64,000 nucleotides of DNA from JAAXHB01 sp965221635. Lineage in GTDB: Bacteria > Actinomycetota > Acidimicrobiia > Acidimicrobiales > Aldehydirespiratoraceae. Under the pieces are notes generated by a model. The model was given only the letters and a program-made list of their open reading frames with translations, was not told where the DNA came from and ran no database searches. Every line of letters begins with the position of its first letter. The first letter of the stretch is position 1. The DNA lies in assembly GCA_965221635.1 (NCBI GenBank), contig OZ244902.1:2294001-2358000 (forward strand), given 5' to 3'. Both the position numbers and the translations under genes were made by a program. Positions 17,652-26,148 of the stretch are shown here, piece by piece.

Positions 17652-19091
17652 ATGAGCAAGCCACTGGTGGCGGTGGTGGGCCGCCCCAATGTGGGCAAGT
17701 CCACGCTGGTGAACCGGATCATCGGCCGCCGTGAGGCCATCGTGGAGGAACGCCCCGGGGTCACCCGAGACCGCAAGACCGTTGAAGCCGAATGGTCGGG
17801 CCGGGAGTTCACCTTGGTGGACACCGGAGGGTGGACCACCGGCGGGGACGCTCTGGACGACAAGGTCGCCGCGCAGGCAGAGCTGGCGGCCCAAGAAGCT
17901 GATGTGGTGTTGCTGGTGGTGGACGCCACAGTGGGGCTCACCAGCGAGGACGAACTGGTGGCCAGGGTGCTTCGTCCCGTTGAGGTGCCGGTGATAGTGG
18001 TGGCCAACAAGGTCGACCATTCACGCCAGGCCCACGCCGTGTGGGAACTGCTAGGCCTCGGCCTGGGCGACCCCTTCGCTGTGAGCGCCTTGCACGGTCG
18101 CGGCACCGGCGACCTGCTCGACACAATCGTCGCCCACCTCGACGAAGCGGCGTCTCTCTCGGTGGCGCCCACCGGCGAGCACACCGCGGGAGAGTCGGCC
18201 GACACGGACGCTCCGGGCGAGCCTGCCGAAGCCGGGGGCCACCGGGAGCTGCCGTCGGGGAAGCCGTCGAGCGCTTCCGCGGGCGGCAACCACTCGGCAA
18301 CGCCGAACGACCGGGCTTCGGAGATGTTCTCGGTGGCGCTGGTGGGAAGGCCCAACGTGGGCAAGTCCACCTTGTTCAATCGGCTGATTGGCGAGGACAG
18401 GTCGATCGTGCATGACCGGCCGGGCACCACTCGGGACACCATCGACACAGTGGTTCACACCGAGGCCGGGCTGATCCGCTTCGTTGACACCGCCGGAATG
18501 CGCCGCCGGGCACGCATCGATTCGGGCACCGAGTACTACTCGCTGGTGCGGGCGTTGCGAGCGGTGGACACTGCCGATGTGGCGTTGCTGGTGGTGGACA
18601 GCGAGGTGGGGGTCACCCATCAGGATCAGCGCCTCGCCGAACGCATCGACGCGGCGGGCAGTCCCATAGTGATACTGCTCAACAAGTGGGACCTGCCCGG
18701 CACCGAGGCTCGTCTGGAGCTAGGCGAAGCGGTGGAACGAAAGCTCGGGTTCCTTGGGCAGGCGCCGGTGCTGCGCATCAGCGCGCTCAGCGGCAAGGGT
18801 GTGCAGCGCTTGTGGCCGGCCTTGCAAACCGCGGTCACCGAATACCGAACCCGCATCCCCACCCGCCGCGTGAACGACGCGATCCGCTTGGCTCAAAGCG
18901 CCCAGCCCGCGCCCGGCGGCACCCGCATCCTTTACGCCACTCAGGGCGCCACCGACCCGCCCACCTTCACGCTGTTCGTCAACCGGGAACTGCCTCGCAC
19001 CTACCTTCGCTACATCGAACGCAAACTCAGGGAGTCCTTCGACCTTGGCGCCACGGCGGTGAAGCTGAGGGTGCGCCGTCGCAGTGACTGA
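17652..19091 (+). CDS. der: Ribosome biogenesis GTPase Der (EngA)
   Basis: The 479-residue protein carries two GTPase domains, each with GRPNVGKST (about 9-17 and 234-242), DTGGW / DTAGM switch II motifs and NKVD / NKWD specificity motifs, followed by the C-terminal KH-like domain that binds 50S precursors. The linker between the G domains (about 172-225) is long and rich in Gly, Ser, Ala and Glu. ATG 17652 is supported by AAGGAG at 17638-17643. In many actinobacteria der follows or is fused to cmk; here it stands alone after a DUF512 gene. Its last codons lie in the first unit of an 18-bp tandem repeat. Confidence 0.97.
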   Translation: MSKPLVAVVGRPNVGKSTLVNRIIGRREAIVEERPGVTRDRKTVEAEWSGREFTLVDTGGWTTGGDALDDKVAAQAELAAQEADVVLLVVDATVGLTSEDELVARVLRPVEVPVIVVANKVDHSRQAHAVWELLGLGLGDPFAVSALHGRGTGDLLDTIVAHLDEAASLSVAPTGEHTAGESADTDAPGEPAEAGGHRELPSGKPSSASAGGNHSATPNDRASEMFSVALVGRPNVGKSTLFNRLIGEDRSIVHDRPGTTRDTIDTVVHTEAGLIRFVDTAGMRRRARIDSGTEYYSLVRALRAVDTADVALLVVDSEVGVTHQDQRLAERIDAAGSPIVILLNKWDLPGTEARLELGEAVERKLGFLGQAPVLRISALSGKGVQRLWPALQTAVTEYRTRIPTRRVNDAIRLAQSAQPAPGGTRILYATQGATDPPTFTLFVNRELPRTYLRYIERKLRESFDLGATAVKLRVRRRSD

Positions 19092-19156
19092 CAGCACCGC
19101 TGTGACTGACACAGCCTCTTTGACTGACAGGGCCGCTTTGACTGAGAGCACCGGCG
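19085..19156 (+). repeat. 18-bp tandem repeat spanning the der stop codon, four units
   Basis: Units at 19085-19102, 19103-19120, 19121-19138 and 19139-19156 follow TGACTGACA-N9. The der stop (TGA 19089-19091) lies in the first unit. Each unit repeats the TGACTGA core. A small open frame from 19084 to 19332 reads through the array as Thr/Ser/Ala-rich repeats, but it has no ribosome binding site. Confidence 0.85.
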
Positions 19157-19398
19157 TTGGCGTTGCGGCAGCCGCTGATGTGGCGACCCCAGCGGCGGAA
19201 GCAGCGGCGGACAACTGTGGAGGGCGACAGCGGTGGACAGCGGAGGACAGCGGCGGGGGACAGAGCGGCGCTGAGGCCCATGTTGGCGACGGGCCGGGGC
19301 TGATCGGACTGTGCTGTGTGGTGCTCGGGTAGTGTTGAGTCAAGTCCGCCTAAGCGCCCTGTTGGCGTGTTGATTGCCTGCCGCCGGGAGGAATCACG
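19092..19398. other. der to PP2C intergenic region
   Basis: Apart from the 18-bp array, these 307 bases contain a purine-rich stretch with repeated GGACAGCGG-type words at about 19209-19265. No convincing gene is seen. GGGAGG near 19386-19391 is the ribosome binding site of the next gene. Confidence 0.6.
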
Positions 19399-20487
19399 AT
19401 GACATCGATCGTGCTTTATGTCCTGGCGGCGGTGTCCGCTGTGGCCGCGGTGGTTCATCTGCGTTCGTTGAGGCATCGGCGGCAGCTTGTGAGCATGGTG
19501 GAATCCATGCCCGGTGAGCACGTGGAGGCTCACGCCCTGGCGTTGGCGTCGTACCGCAAGGAAATGCACTCGGCGGTGCTGTACATGATGGTGGCGCCGG
19601 TGGCGGTGGTGATCGGGTTCTTCGGCGAGTTCGACCTCACCGTGGTGCTCGGTGTGCTGATCGTGCCCGCGGCGGCGTCGATCTGGTGGTCGCGCAACTC
19701 GCTGCGCGAGGCTCGCATGGCTCGCAGCCGTTTCGACATCGAAAGCCGCTACCAGGACACCCTCGCCCAAAAGGATCTGGCCCCCAAGGCGTGGGCGGCC
19801 CGGCTGGCGCCCGAGCAGGTGCCCGACTTCACCGGCTTCGAGATCGGGCGGGTGTACGAGGCCGGTTCGGGTTTGATGTCGGGCGACTTCTTCGACGTGT
19901 ACCGCTTGAGCCCCACACGGGTGGCGGCGGTGATCGGCGACGTGGCCGGACACAACATCGAGTCGTCGCTCACGGCGTTCCAGGCGAAGTACCTGCTGCG
20001 AGTGTTCCTGCGCCAGTTCCGCGATCCGGCCCAGGCCTTCGAGCAGATCAACACGCAGCTCGCCACCGGAAGCGACCGCCAGGAGGAGTTCATCTCGGCT
20101 TGCGTGGTGGTGTTCGACACCGAGGCCGCCACTCTGCGTTACGCCTCGGCGGGCCATCCGGCGATCTTCTTTTTTCAGCAGGCGGGAGTCACGCCGTTGC
20201 GTTCAACCGGGCCGCTGCTGATGCTCGATCCGGGCAGCGAGTACTTCTCTCGTGAGCTGCCCATGGAGTCGGGGGATCTGGTGGTGATGTACACCGACGG
20301 CCTGTCAGAAGCCCGAGCCGGTGGCGGCGGCAGCCTCTTCGGCGAGACGCGCATCATCCGCGCCGTGGAGCGCGACCTCAACGCCGCCCCCGACGTGTTG
20401 TGCAAGGCGCTGCTCGACGCCGCCAAGGACTACGCAAGAGGCACTATCGGCGACGACGCCGCCATCATGGCGGTGCGCCGGGACTAA
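19399..20487 (+). CDS. Membrane-anchored PP2C (SpoIIE-type) serine phosphatase
   Basis: The 362-residue protein has three predicted membrane segments (about 2-20, 56-77 and 79-97), a short coiled-coil-like linker, and a C-terminal PP2C/SpoIIE phosphatase domain (about 145-362). Metal-binding positions are visible: SGDFFDVYRL (D163), IGDVAGHNIESS, YTDGLSEAR and GDDAAIMAV. Such proteins remove phosphate from Ser/Thr, commonly from anti-sigma-factor antagonists in partner-switching pathways. No partner kinase or STAS protein is next to it. GGGAGG precedes ATG 19399 at good spacing. Confidence 0.92.
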   Translation: MTSIVLYVLAAVSAVAAVVHLRSLRHRRQLVSMVESMPGEHVEAHALALASYRKEMHSAVLYMMVAPVAVVIGFFGEFDLTVVLGVLIVPAAASIWWSRNSLREARMARSRFDIESRYQDTLAQKDLAPKAWAARLAPEQVPDFTGFEIGRVYEAGSGLMSGDFFDVYRLSPTRVAAVIGDVAGHNIESSLTAFQAKYLLRVFLRQFRDPAQAFEQINTQLATGSDRQEEFISACVVVFDTEAATLRYASAGHPAIFFFQQAGVTPLRSTGPLLMLDPGSEYFSRELPMESGDLVVMYTDGLSEARAGGGGSLFGETRIIRAVERDLNAAPDVLCKALLDAAKDYARGTIGDDAAIMAVRRD

Positions 20488-20555
20488 CCGAGTCGCCGCC
20501 TTAGGCCCGTTCGGCCCGTCACGGCGCCATTGCCGGCACCAGCGCAGTTGATCAC

Positions 20556-20945
20556 ATGGCCTGGTGCGCCCCCTGCGAGAAGTACCTAACCCCAGCGGGC
20601 CTCGATGACCGTGGCCGCTGCCCGCTCTGCGCAGGCCCAGTCCAGCACCGCCATCCCACCCCAGCCGCCACCCCCCACCACCAGCCTGAGGAAGAACCGG
20701 CCCCCAACCAAGCTCCAACCCAACGAGAAGGCACATTCTTGCCGGGCTCGCAAGCGTCGGATGGGGCGAAGCCGGCACAGGCGGGAGGTGTGCCCGCTCT
20801 TTCTTCGCAAGAGGCGCCGTCAACCTCACCGAATTCAAGCCCCGAGCGCATTCCGTGGCACTTCTGGCTGCTTCTAGTGTCCGCCGGCGTGTACCTAGCC
20901 TGGCGCCTAGTCCAAGGCATCTCCCTACTCCTAACCCTCGGCTAA
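20556..20945 (+). CDS. Small zinc-ribbon membrane protein
   Basis: The 129-residue protein has an N-terminal zinc ribbon (C4-x2-C7 and C22-x2-C25, with LDDRGRCPLC), a Pro/Gln/Ser-rich disordered middle (about 30-100) and one C-terminal transmembrane segment (about 103-125, WHFWLLLVSAGVYLAW). Similar short zinc-ribbon plus tail-anchor proteins occur in other actinobacteria, function unknown. The ATG lacks a clear ribosome binding site; the start is fixed by the position of the first cysteine pair. Confidence 0.7.
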   Translation: MAWCAPCEKYLTPAGLDDRGRCPLCAGPVQHRHPTPAATPHHQPEEEPAPNQAPTQREGTFLPGSQASDGAKPAQAGGVPALSSQEAPSTSPNSSPERIPWHFWLLLVSAGVYLAWRLVQGISLLLTLG

Positions 20946-21084
20946 CCCACCCCGCCGGCCGCCACGCCTCCTGAAACTACCAACCTCGCCACGTAGAAGC
21001 GGTCTGCGGTTCGCAACCGCGAAGTACCGCAGGTGTAGTTCCTCAGGCGCAGTTCTCTGTCGTACAGTACAGTAATGTCTGTTC

Positions 21085-21106
21085 TATACAGGGAATCCTG
21101 TATAAT
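21085..21106 (+). promoter_or_regulatory. Palindromic operator overlapping the abiEi promoter -10
   Basis: TATACAGG (21085-21092) and CCTGTATA (21097-21104) are a perfect 8-bp inverted repeat with a GAAT spacer. The right arm overlaps TATAAT (21101-21106), a consensus -10 element. A protein bound here would block transcription. AbiEi antitoxins are known to autorepress by binding inverted repeats at their own promoter, so this is a strong operator candidate. A GTACAGTAC palindrome just upstream (21062-21070) may be a second site. Confidence 0.65.
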
Positions 21107-21113
21107 TATGACA

Positions 21114-21896
21114 ATGAGATCAGTGACACCAGCAGTTGCGCCGGTTCTTGAGCGCCTTGAGCTTGATCAGCCTGTTGTCGTCAGCAGGCAGGATCTCGAT
21201 GCGGCCCGCCACGCAACCGGATCTTCAACCACGACCCGTTACCTCATCGAGGAACTCAGGACACAGGGATGGCTGCTTGCGCTGCGCACTCGTGGCTACT
21301 GGGAGTTCGCTCCGGCGGCTCGGGCCGGCGCCATTGGCGCGGGCGATCCCCATATCGAGCTTCGAGCCGCGCTGCGGAAGTGGCCCGATCTGCCGGTTGC
21401 GCTGGCTGCGGAGTCTGCTGCATGGTTGCTCGGCCTTTCGGCTCGATCCCCGAATCGGCACGCGATAGCGGTTCCGGCCTCGTTTCGCGTGCCACCGGCT
21501 CTAGGCGAGTACCGAGTGATTCGACATGCGCCACGTCTCGACCCACAGGTCAGCAACGGGCTGCCGATTTGGAGCGTCGCGACACTCTTGGCCGCCATGA
21601 GTCACCGTCCATCGGGTTACCGAGATTGGCCGAACGTGGCGGACTGGCTCAGCCAGGCCGTTTCCGAAGTACGCCACGAACACCTGCAAGTCGAGTTGGT
21701 CGACGCACCACGCTCCACGTGGATGCGGCTCGCCTACCTAATCGACCAAGGAGGTCGCCCCGACCTGGCAGCCGCTATCACAAGAGCCGCACCCCCAGGC
21801 AAGGGCCCGTACTACCTAGGCCCCCGAAGCGCACGGGGCGTTCACAACAACCAGTACAACGTGATCGACTCCACCCTAAGCATTTCTCCTCAATGA
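21114..21896 (+). CDS. Type IV toxin-antitoxin AbiEi family antitoxin
   Basis: The 260-residue protein resembles actinobacterial AbiEi antitoxins: an N-terminal winged-helix part (about 1-70; VVVSRQDLDAARHATGSS, RYLIEELRTQGWLLALRTRGYWEF), then the AbiEi C-terminal half (SAAWLLGLSARSPNRHAIAVP, VSNGLPIWSVATLLAAM). AbiEi represses its operon and silences the AbiEii nucleotidyltransferase toxin. The frame opens at 21075, but TATAAT at 21101-21106 puts the transcript start at about 21113, so ATG 21114 is the likely leaderless start. ATG 21108 lies upstream of that point. Its stop overlaps the start of the truncated toxin gene (ATGA). Confidence 0.83.
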   Translation: MRSVTPAVAPVLERLELDQPVVVSRQDLDAARHATGSSTTTRYLIEELRTQGWLLALRTRGYWEFAPAARAGAIGAGDPHIELRAALRKWPDLPVALAAESAAWLLGLSARSPNRHAIAVPASFRVPPALGEYRVIRHAPRLDPQVSNGLPIWSVATLLAAMSHRPSGYRDWPNVADWLSQAVSEVRHEHLQVELVDAPRSTWMRLAYLIDQGGRPDLAAAITRAAPPGKGPYYLGPRSARGVHNNQYNVIDSTLSISPQ

Positions 21897-22153
21897 TCAC
21901 CGAAGGCCACCTCAGCCGTCACTACCAGGGTCGCAAGGGTGGGCGCACCCCGGCGCTGATCGACATCGCACAGGACCACGCGCTCGCACTCATCAGCCAA
22001 GCAGGAGTGTTCGAACTCGGAGCCGTGCTAAAGGGCGGCACCGCCCTGCGCAAGTACAGAGCCGGCACCGGCACCAAACCACTGGGTCCCGGACAGTCAC
22101 GGTCTCGGCACTTTGGCGGAGGCTGGTGTGCCGGGGCGGGTGATGTGCGGTAG
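21893..22153 (+). pseudogene. Truncated AbiEii toxin (N-terminal fragment)
   Basis: An ATG overlaps the abiEi stop, the normal AbiE arrangement. The first 60 residues match the AbiEii start: MITEGHLSRHYQGRKG, ALIDIAQDHALALI and VLKGGTALRKYRAG. In intact toxins this glycine motif is followed by a DLD-type metal site of the nucleotidyltransferase fold, then about 200 more residues. Here homology stops at about residue 62, and the frame ends after 86 residues at 22153, 13 bp before tRNA-Pro. The catalytic aspartates are absent, so no toxin activity is expected. Confidence 0.85.
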
Positions 22154-22166
22154 TCTCGCCGTTTCA

Positions 22167-22241
22167 CGGGCTGTGGCGCAGCTTGGTTAGCGCGTCGGTC
22201 TGGGGGACCGAAGGTCGGGAGTTCAAATCTCCCCAGCCCGA
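22167..22241 (+). tRNA. tRNA-Pro(GGG)
   Basis: The 75 nt form a full cloverleaf: acceptor CGGGCTG/CAGCCCG, D arm GCGC..GCGC, anticodon stem TCGGT/ACCGA with loop CTGGGGG (anticodon GGG), T arm GGGAG-TTCAAAT-CTCCC, discriminator A. CCA is not encoded. It sits between the AbiE remnant and the low-GC DUF262 gene, so it may have been an integration site, but no direct repeat of its 3' end was found nearby. Confidence 0.97.
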
Positions 22242-23002
22242 CACACCACACAGATCGCCCAAGCCTCGCGAGCCAATCGGGGTTGTTGACGATCCCCACA
22301 GCATGAGCCGGGGCCAAGGGGTCGGAGGCCTCGCCCGCTGCGTGGTGGTCGAATGCGTGACCGGGGACCACATAGCGCCGATGGCGGTTGCGGTGCCGTC
22401 GGCCGAAGGTCCGCAACACGCCCGCCTCTTCAGCCCGCGAGGCATGGTCGGGACGGCTCAGGTGGTTCATTTCCGACCGGAAGGCAACCAGGCCCCCTCA
22501 CAGTCCATGTCCGCCAAGCACGCCTCTGGAGGCCTGACAGGCTGAACTCCGTGGACACCGGAGCCAGCCAGCGCCACCATCCACAACTAGATCCGACCGC
22601 GGTCGGCACCACCCGCCACCATAGTGAATCGGAATCATCGTAAGCCGAAGGCGCATTGGTCGTCACGGCGGATCATCATCCAGGAGAGCGTGACAAGGCG
22701 GCATGGGAGGGGTCGCACCGTGCCCACAACGCCCAGAGCCTCCAGATCAGCAGAACACGGCTGTCTTCGCACGCAATTGCCCGTGAGACCCTTCCCGGAC
22801 CAGGTGCGCTCCCATTTCAAGCATCCAGCACTGGCGCTGGCGACGGGCGTCACCTGAGTCACGCCAGTTCTGACAAGACTGGATCTCAGCCGAGCAACTG
22901 GACGGCGTGGCATAGCCGGCGTGTGCACCAGACGATGACACGGGTGCCGGAACCGTTGTACAGTGACCGCTGCGATACCGAATCAAGCAGTTGGCGGAGG
23001 CG
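22242..23002. other. Gene-poor region between tRNA-Pro and the DUF262 gene
   Basis: About 760 bases with only short overlapping frames in several directions and no recognisable protein. It is still fairly GC-rich near the tRNA and becomes more AT-rich toward 22950. It may be decayed insertion debris, but no inverted repeats, transposase or integrase motif could be recognised. Confidence 0.5.
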
Positions 23003-24805
23003 ATGGACCAGAAATTCACGAGCACCACTGTGCCGCTAGGAGACCTATTGAAGATGGCCGGTACTGGCCAGCTGCAACTTCCAGATTTTCAGCGCGGCTG
23101 GGTATGGGACGATAGGCACATCGTAAGCCTGCTTGCCTCCATATCACTTTCCTATCCCATAGGAGTAGTCATGACGTTGCAACAGGGCAATCCGGAAGTC
23201 AAGTTCAAACCACGACCCTTGGAAGGCATACAGCCATCCATATCTCACAGACCAGAGCTGATGTTGCTTGATGGACAGCAACGATTGACATCGCTCTACC
23301 TGTCGCTCTACTCATCCGACCCTGTTCCAACCCGCAACGCCAAGGGTAATGAAATCCATCGACATTATTTTGCTAGCATTGACAAGTGCATCGATGACAA
23401 TGCAGACCGTGAAGATGAAGGAATAATTAGCGTACCAGCGGACGGGTTTGTCCGAGCTGACTTTGGGCGGCAGGTGATCCTCGATCTCTCGACAACGGAA
23501 GGACAAATACATGCCGGGCACTTCCCTCTGAGCGTAGTCCTTGACTCCGATAGCACCATGGACTGGTTCCTCCAATTCATGGAACAAGGACCCGGGACTC
23601 ATGAGGAGCTGAGAGACAAGTGGAAGCGGTTCAAAGTCGCAGTGATAGAGCCATTCACAAAATACCTTGTACCAGCCATCCAGTTGGACAAGTCGACACC
23701 GAAGGAAGCCGTGTGCCAGGTTTTCGAAAAAGTGAATACCGGAGGGGTGTCGTTAACAGTCTTCGAGTTACTTACCGCCACCTATGCCGCTGATGACTTC
23801 AACCTGCGTGAGGACTGGGAGACTCGAAGGAATAAGTTTCAAGACTTCAGTGTGCTCCGCCAGTTCTCTGCGACAGACTTCCTCCAGGTCACTACGCTCC
23901 TAGCGACGTGGTCGGCACACACAGATCACGTAGGCAAGGGTGAAGAAGGCGATCGGGTTCCAGCAATCTCTTGCAAACGTAGGGACATTCTGCGGTTGGC
24001 CCTGAAAGACTACATAGAATGGGCGGATGTCGCTGTTGAGGCTGTCCTGAGAGCCGCAAGGTTCCTCCACTCCGAGTATGTGTTTTCTGATCGTCACTTA
24101 CCCTACAATACGCAGCTCGTGCCACTCGCGGCAATCCTAGCCGCTCTTGGCCATGAGGACGATGGGTGGCAGACGAGCAATAAGCTGCGGCGCTGGTACT
24201 GGTGTGGTGTGTTCGGTGAGATGTATGGCCGCTCCACAGAAACACGTTTCGCTCTCGATTTGCACGATGTGGTTGCTTGGATTGGCAATGAGGGCCCATT
24301 GCCGCGCACCATTAGTGATGCTCAATTCCAAGCTGACAGGCTGTATACGCTCCAAAACCGGAACAGCGCAGCCTACAAGGGATTGTTTGCGCTGCAAATG
24401 CAGGGTTTGGCAGCAGATTTTAGAACTGGCAAACGCATAGACGTTCATGTCTACGTAGACGACCGGATTGACATTCACCATATCTTTCCACGAGCATGGT
24501 GTGTCAAACACGCTATCGATCGAAGACGCTACAATTGTGTCGTAAACAAGACTGCGATTTCGGCGAGAACAAATAGGATTATTGGGGGCAATGCCCCAAG
24601 CAAATACTTGGCGGAATTGGAGGCATCGGGAGCTGTTAATGGACAAAATCTTGACGCCGCTCTAATCTCCCATGGTATTGATCCAGCCGCCTTGCGTGCT
24701 GATGACTTTCAGAGGTTTTTTGATTCTCGCTTTGAGAAGCTAATATTTCAAATCGAAGAGGTGATGGGGAAGGAGGCAAATCGGACTTCGACTGACTCGG
24801 ACTGA
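23003..24805 (+). CDS. DUF262/HNH protein, GmrSD-like restriction candidate
   Basis: The roughly 600-residue protein has the DUF262 (GmrS-type) N-terminal domain with LPDFQRGWVWD (about 26-36) and LLDGQQRLTSLYL (about 87-99), which binds nucleotide and hydrolyses it in GmrSD, and a C-terminal HNH/DUF1524-like part with IDIHHIFPRAWC (about 487-499) and YNCVVNKTAI. GmrSD enzymes are type IV systems that cut modified phage DNA; related single-chain proteins act in other defence systems. A TTG at 22991 is an alternative start; GGAGG precedes ATG 23003 very closely. Codon use is visibly more AT-rich (ATA, AGA, TTT) than neighbours, indicating transfer. No partner gene is adjacent. Confidence 0.82.
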   Translation: MDQKFTSTTVPLGDLLKMAGTGQLQLPDFQRGWVWDDRHIVSLLASISLSYPIGVVMTLQQGNPEVKFKPRPLEGIQPSISHRPELMLLDGQQRLTSLYLSLYSSDPVPTRNAKGNEIHRHYFASIDKCIDDNADREDEGIISVPADGFVRADFGRQVILDLSTTEGQIHAGHFPLSVVLDSDSTMDWFLQFMEQGPGTHEELRDKWKRFKVAVIEPFTKYLVPAIQLDKSTPKEAVCQVFEKVNTGGVSLTVFELLTATYAADDFNLREDWETRRNKFQDFSVLRQFSATDFLQVTTLLATWSAHTDHVGKGEEGDRVPAISCKRRDILRLALKDYIEWADVAVEAVLRAARFLHSEYVFSDRHLPYNTQLVPLAAILAALGHEDDGWQTSNKLRRWYWCGVFGEMYGRSTETRFALDLHDVVAWIGNEGPLPRTISDAQFQADRLYTLQNRNSAAYKGLFALQMQGLAADFRTGKRIDVHVYVDDRIDIHHIFPRAWCVKHAIDRRRYNCVVNKTAISARTNRIIGGNAPSKYLAELEASGAVNGQNLDAALISHGIDPAALRADDFQRFFDSRFEKLIFQIEEVMGKEANRTSTDSD

Positions 24806-25057
24806 TGGGCTGAGGCAGTGCAGATCGAAGTCACGGAGATTCATGAGTCAGTTACCGACACAGATGTAGGGAGATTCGGTTCTTGACGTCTGCCTACGGC
24901 TGCCGCGGTCGATAGGTACAGCAAATTGCAAATATCGGTGCGTGGTTGGGGCATGATGTCCTGTGCCCTTCCCAGCGCCGACCGTTGGAACCGGTTTGGT
25001 CTGGCTTGTGGTGACTGGGAGGCTCGGGCTGGGAGGGGGCTTGGTTAGCATGCTCGG

Positions 25058-25939
25058 ATGGCTTCTTTTGATTCAACGGATGCTGTTGGCGTGGCTGGCG
25101 AGTCCGGTGAGATGATTGACGACGAATCGCGGCGGGCTGTTCGTGAGGCGCAGGCGGGAGCGATGCCTGCAGCCGACGACCACTTCTACCTGCCGAAGTT
25201 CGACACCGTGGAAGAGGAAAGACAGCATCGCAAGCAGCGTCTGGCCGTGGCCTACAGGATCTTCGCTCAACTCGGTTACGAGGACGGGGCGGTGGGCGCC
25301 GCGGGTCACATCACCGCCCGTGATCCCGAGCATCCCGAGACGTTCTGGGTGAACCCTTGGGGCGTGAACTTCGCCCACATTTGCGTGTCGAACCTGATCC
25401 GCGTGAATGAACACGGCGAGATCATCGAGGGCGAAGGCGCATTGCTCAACGGCGCCGCTTTCGCCATCCACTCACAAATCCACGCGGCCCGCCCCGATGT
25501 GGTGGCCGCCGCGCATGCCCATTCCATGTACGGCAAGACGTTCTCAACACTGGGACGTGTGCTGCGCCCGCTCACTCAGGATGCCTGTGCATTCCACGAG
25601 GATCACGACGTGTTCGACGGCTACAGCGGCGTGGTGACCGAACTCGACGAAGGCAAGCGGATCGCCGCCTGCCTGGCCGACAACAAGGCTGTGATCCTCA
25701 AGAACCACGGCCTGCTCACCGTGGGAGCATCAGTGGACGCAGCCGCCGCGGCGTTCGTGTGCATGGACAGGGCCTGCCATTCGCAGCTTCTGGCCGAGGC
25801 CGCCGGCGAGCCTCACGACATTCCCCAAGACGTGGCTCGCAGCACCTACAACCTGGTCGGATCACAGCTGGCCATGTGGTTCACCTTCCAGCCGCTCTAC
25901 GCCCAAGTGGTGAAAGAACAACCCGACGTACTCGAATAG
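25058..25939 (+). CDS. Class II aldolase/adducin domain protein
   Basis: The 293-residue protein has the class II aldolase fold. Zinc ligands are visible as AAHAHSMYGKTFS (the HxH pair, about 150-155) and LKNHGLLTVG (third His, about 218). The N-terminal 40 residues are an extension before the domain, and a second methionine at about residue 20 is an alternative start. Members are lyases or epimerases for sugar phosphates or act in short-chain compound degradation; the substrate cannot be told. It is flanked by the low-GC DUF262 gene upstream and convergent selD downstream, so no operon context helps. Confidence 0.88.
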   Translation: MASFDSTDAVGVAGESGEMIDDESRRAVREAQAGAMPAADDHFYLPKFDTVEEERQHRKQRLAVAYRIFAQLGYEDGAVGAAGHITARDPEHPETFWVNPWGVNFAHICVSNLIRVNEHGEIIEGEGALLNGAAFAIHSQIHAARPDVVAAAHAHSMYGKTFSTLGRVLRPLTQDACAFHEDHDVFDGYSGVVTELDEGKRIAACLADNKAVILKNHGLLTVGASVDAAAAAFVCMDRACHSQLLAEAAGEPHDIPQDVARSTYNLVGSQLAMWFTFQPLYAQVVKEQPDVLE

Positions 25940-26148
25940 CGCACTGCGCACCCGCCGGAGTTCTCCCCGCCAACAATCATCACCTCACCGGCGCGGATCT
26001 CTCCCTGGCCGAGGATTCCGGCCGTTCAGGATGCGGTGTGTGGGGATGCGGTGTGACCGGTTGCGGGGATTGCTTGGGCGCTGCGCTGACCGGTGTTGCG
26101 GGCGACTCAGGATCCGGGGTGACCGGTGTCGGGGGAATGCAGATGCGT

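Noticed and set aside
19084..19332. Small 82-codon frame after der
   Set aside because: It is translated from a tandem repeat and has no ribosome binding site or recognisable domain.
21922..22470. Minus-strand open frame of 182 codons containing RFELPTFGPP-like sequence
   Set aside because: That stretch is the antisense reading of tRNA-Pro, a common false protein. The rest has no recognisable domain.
24806..25057. attR-like copy of the tRNA-Pro 3' end bounding an island
   Set aside because: No repeat of the tRNA 3' end was found right of the DUF262 gene.
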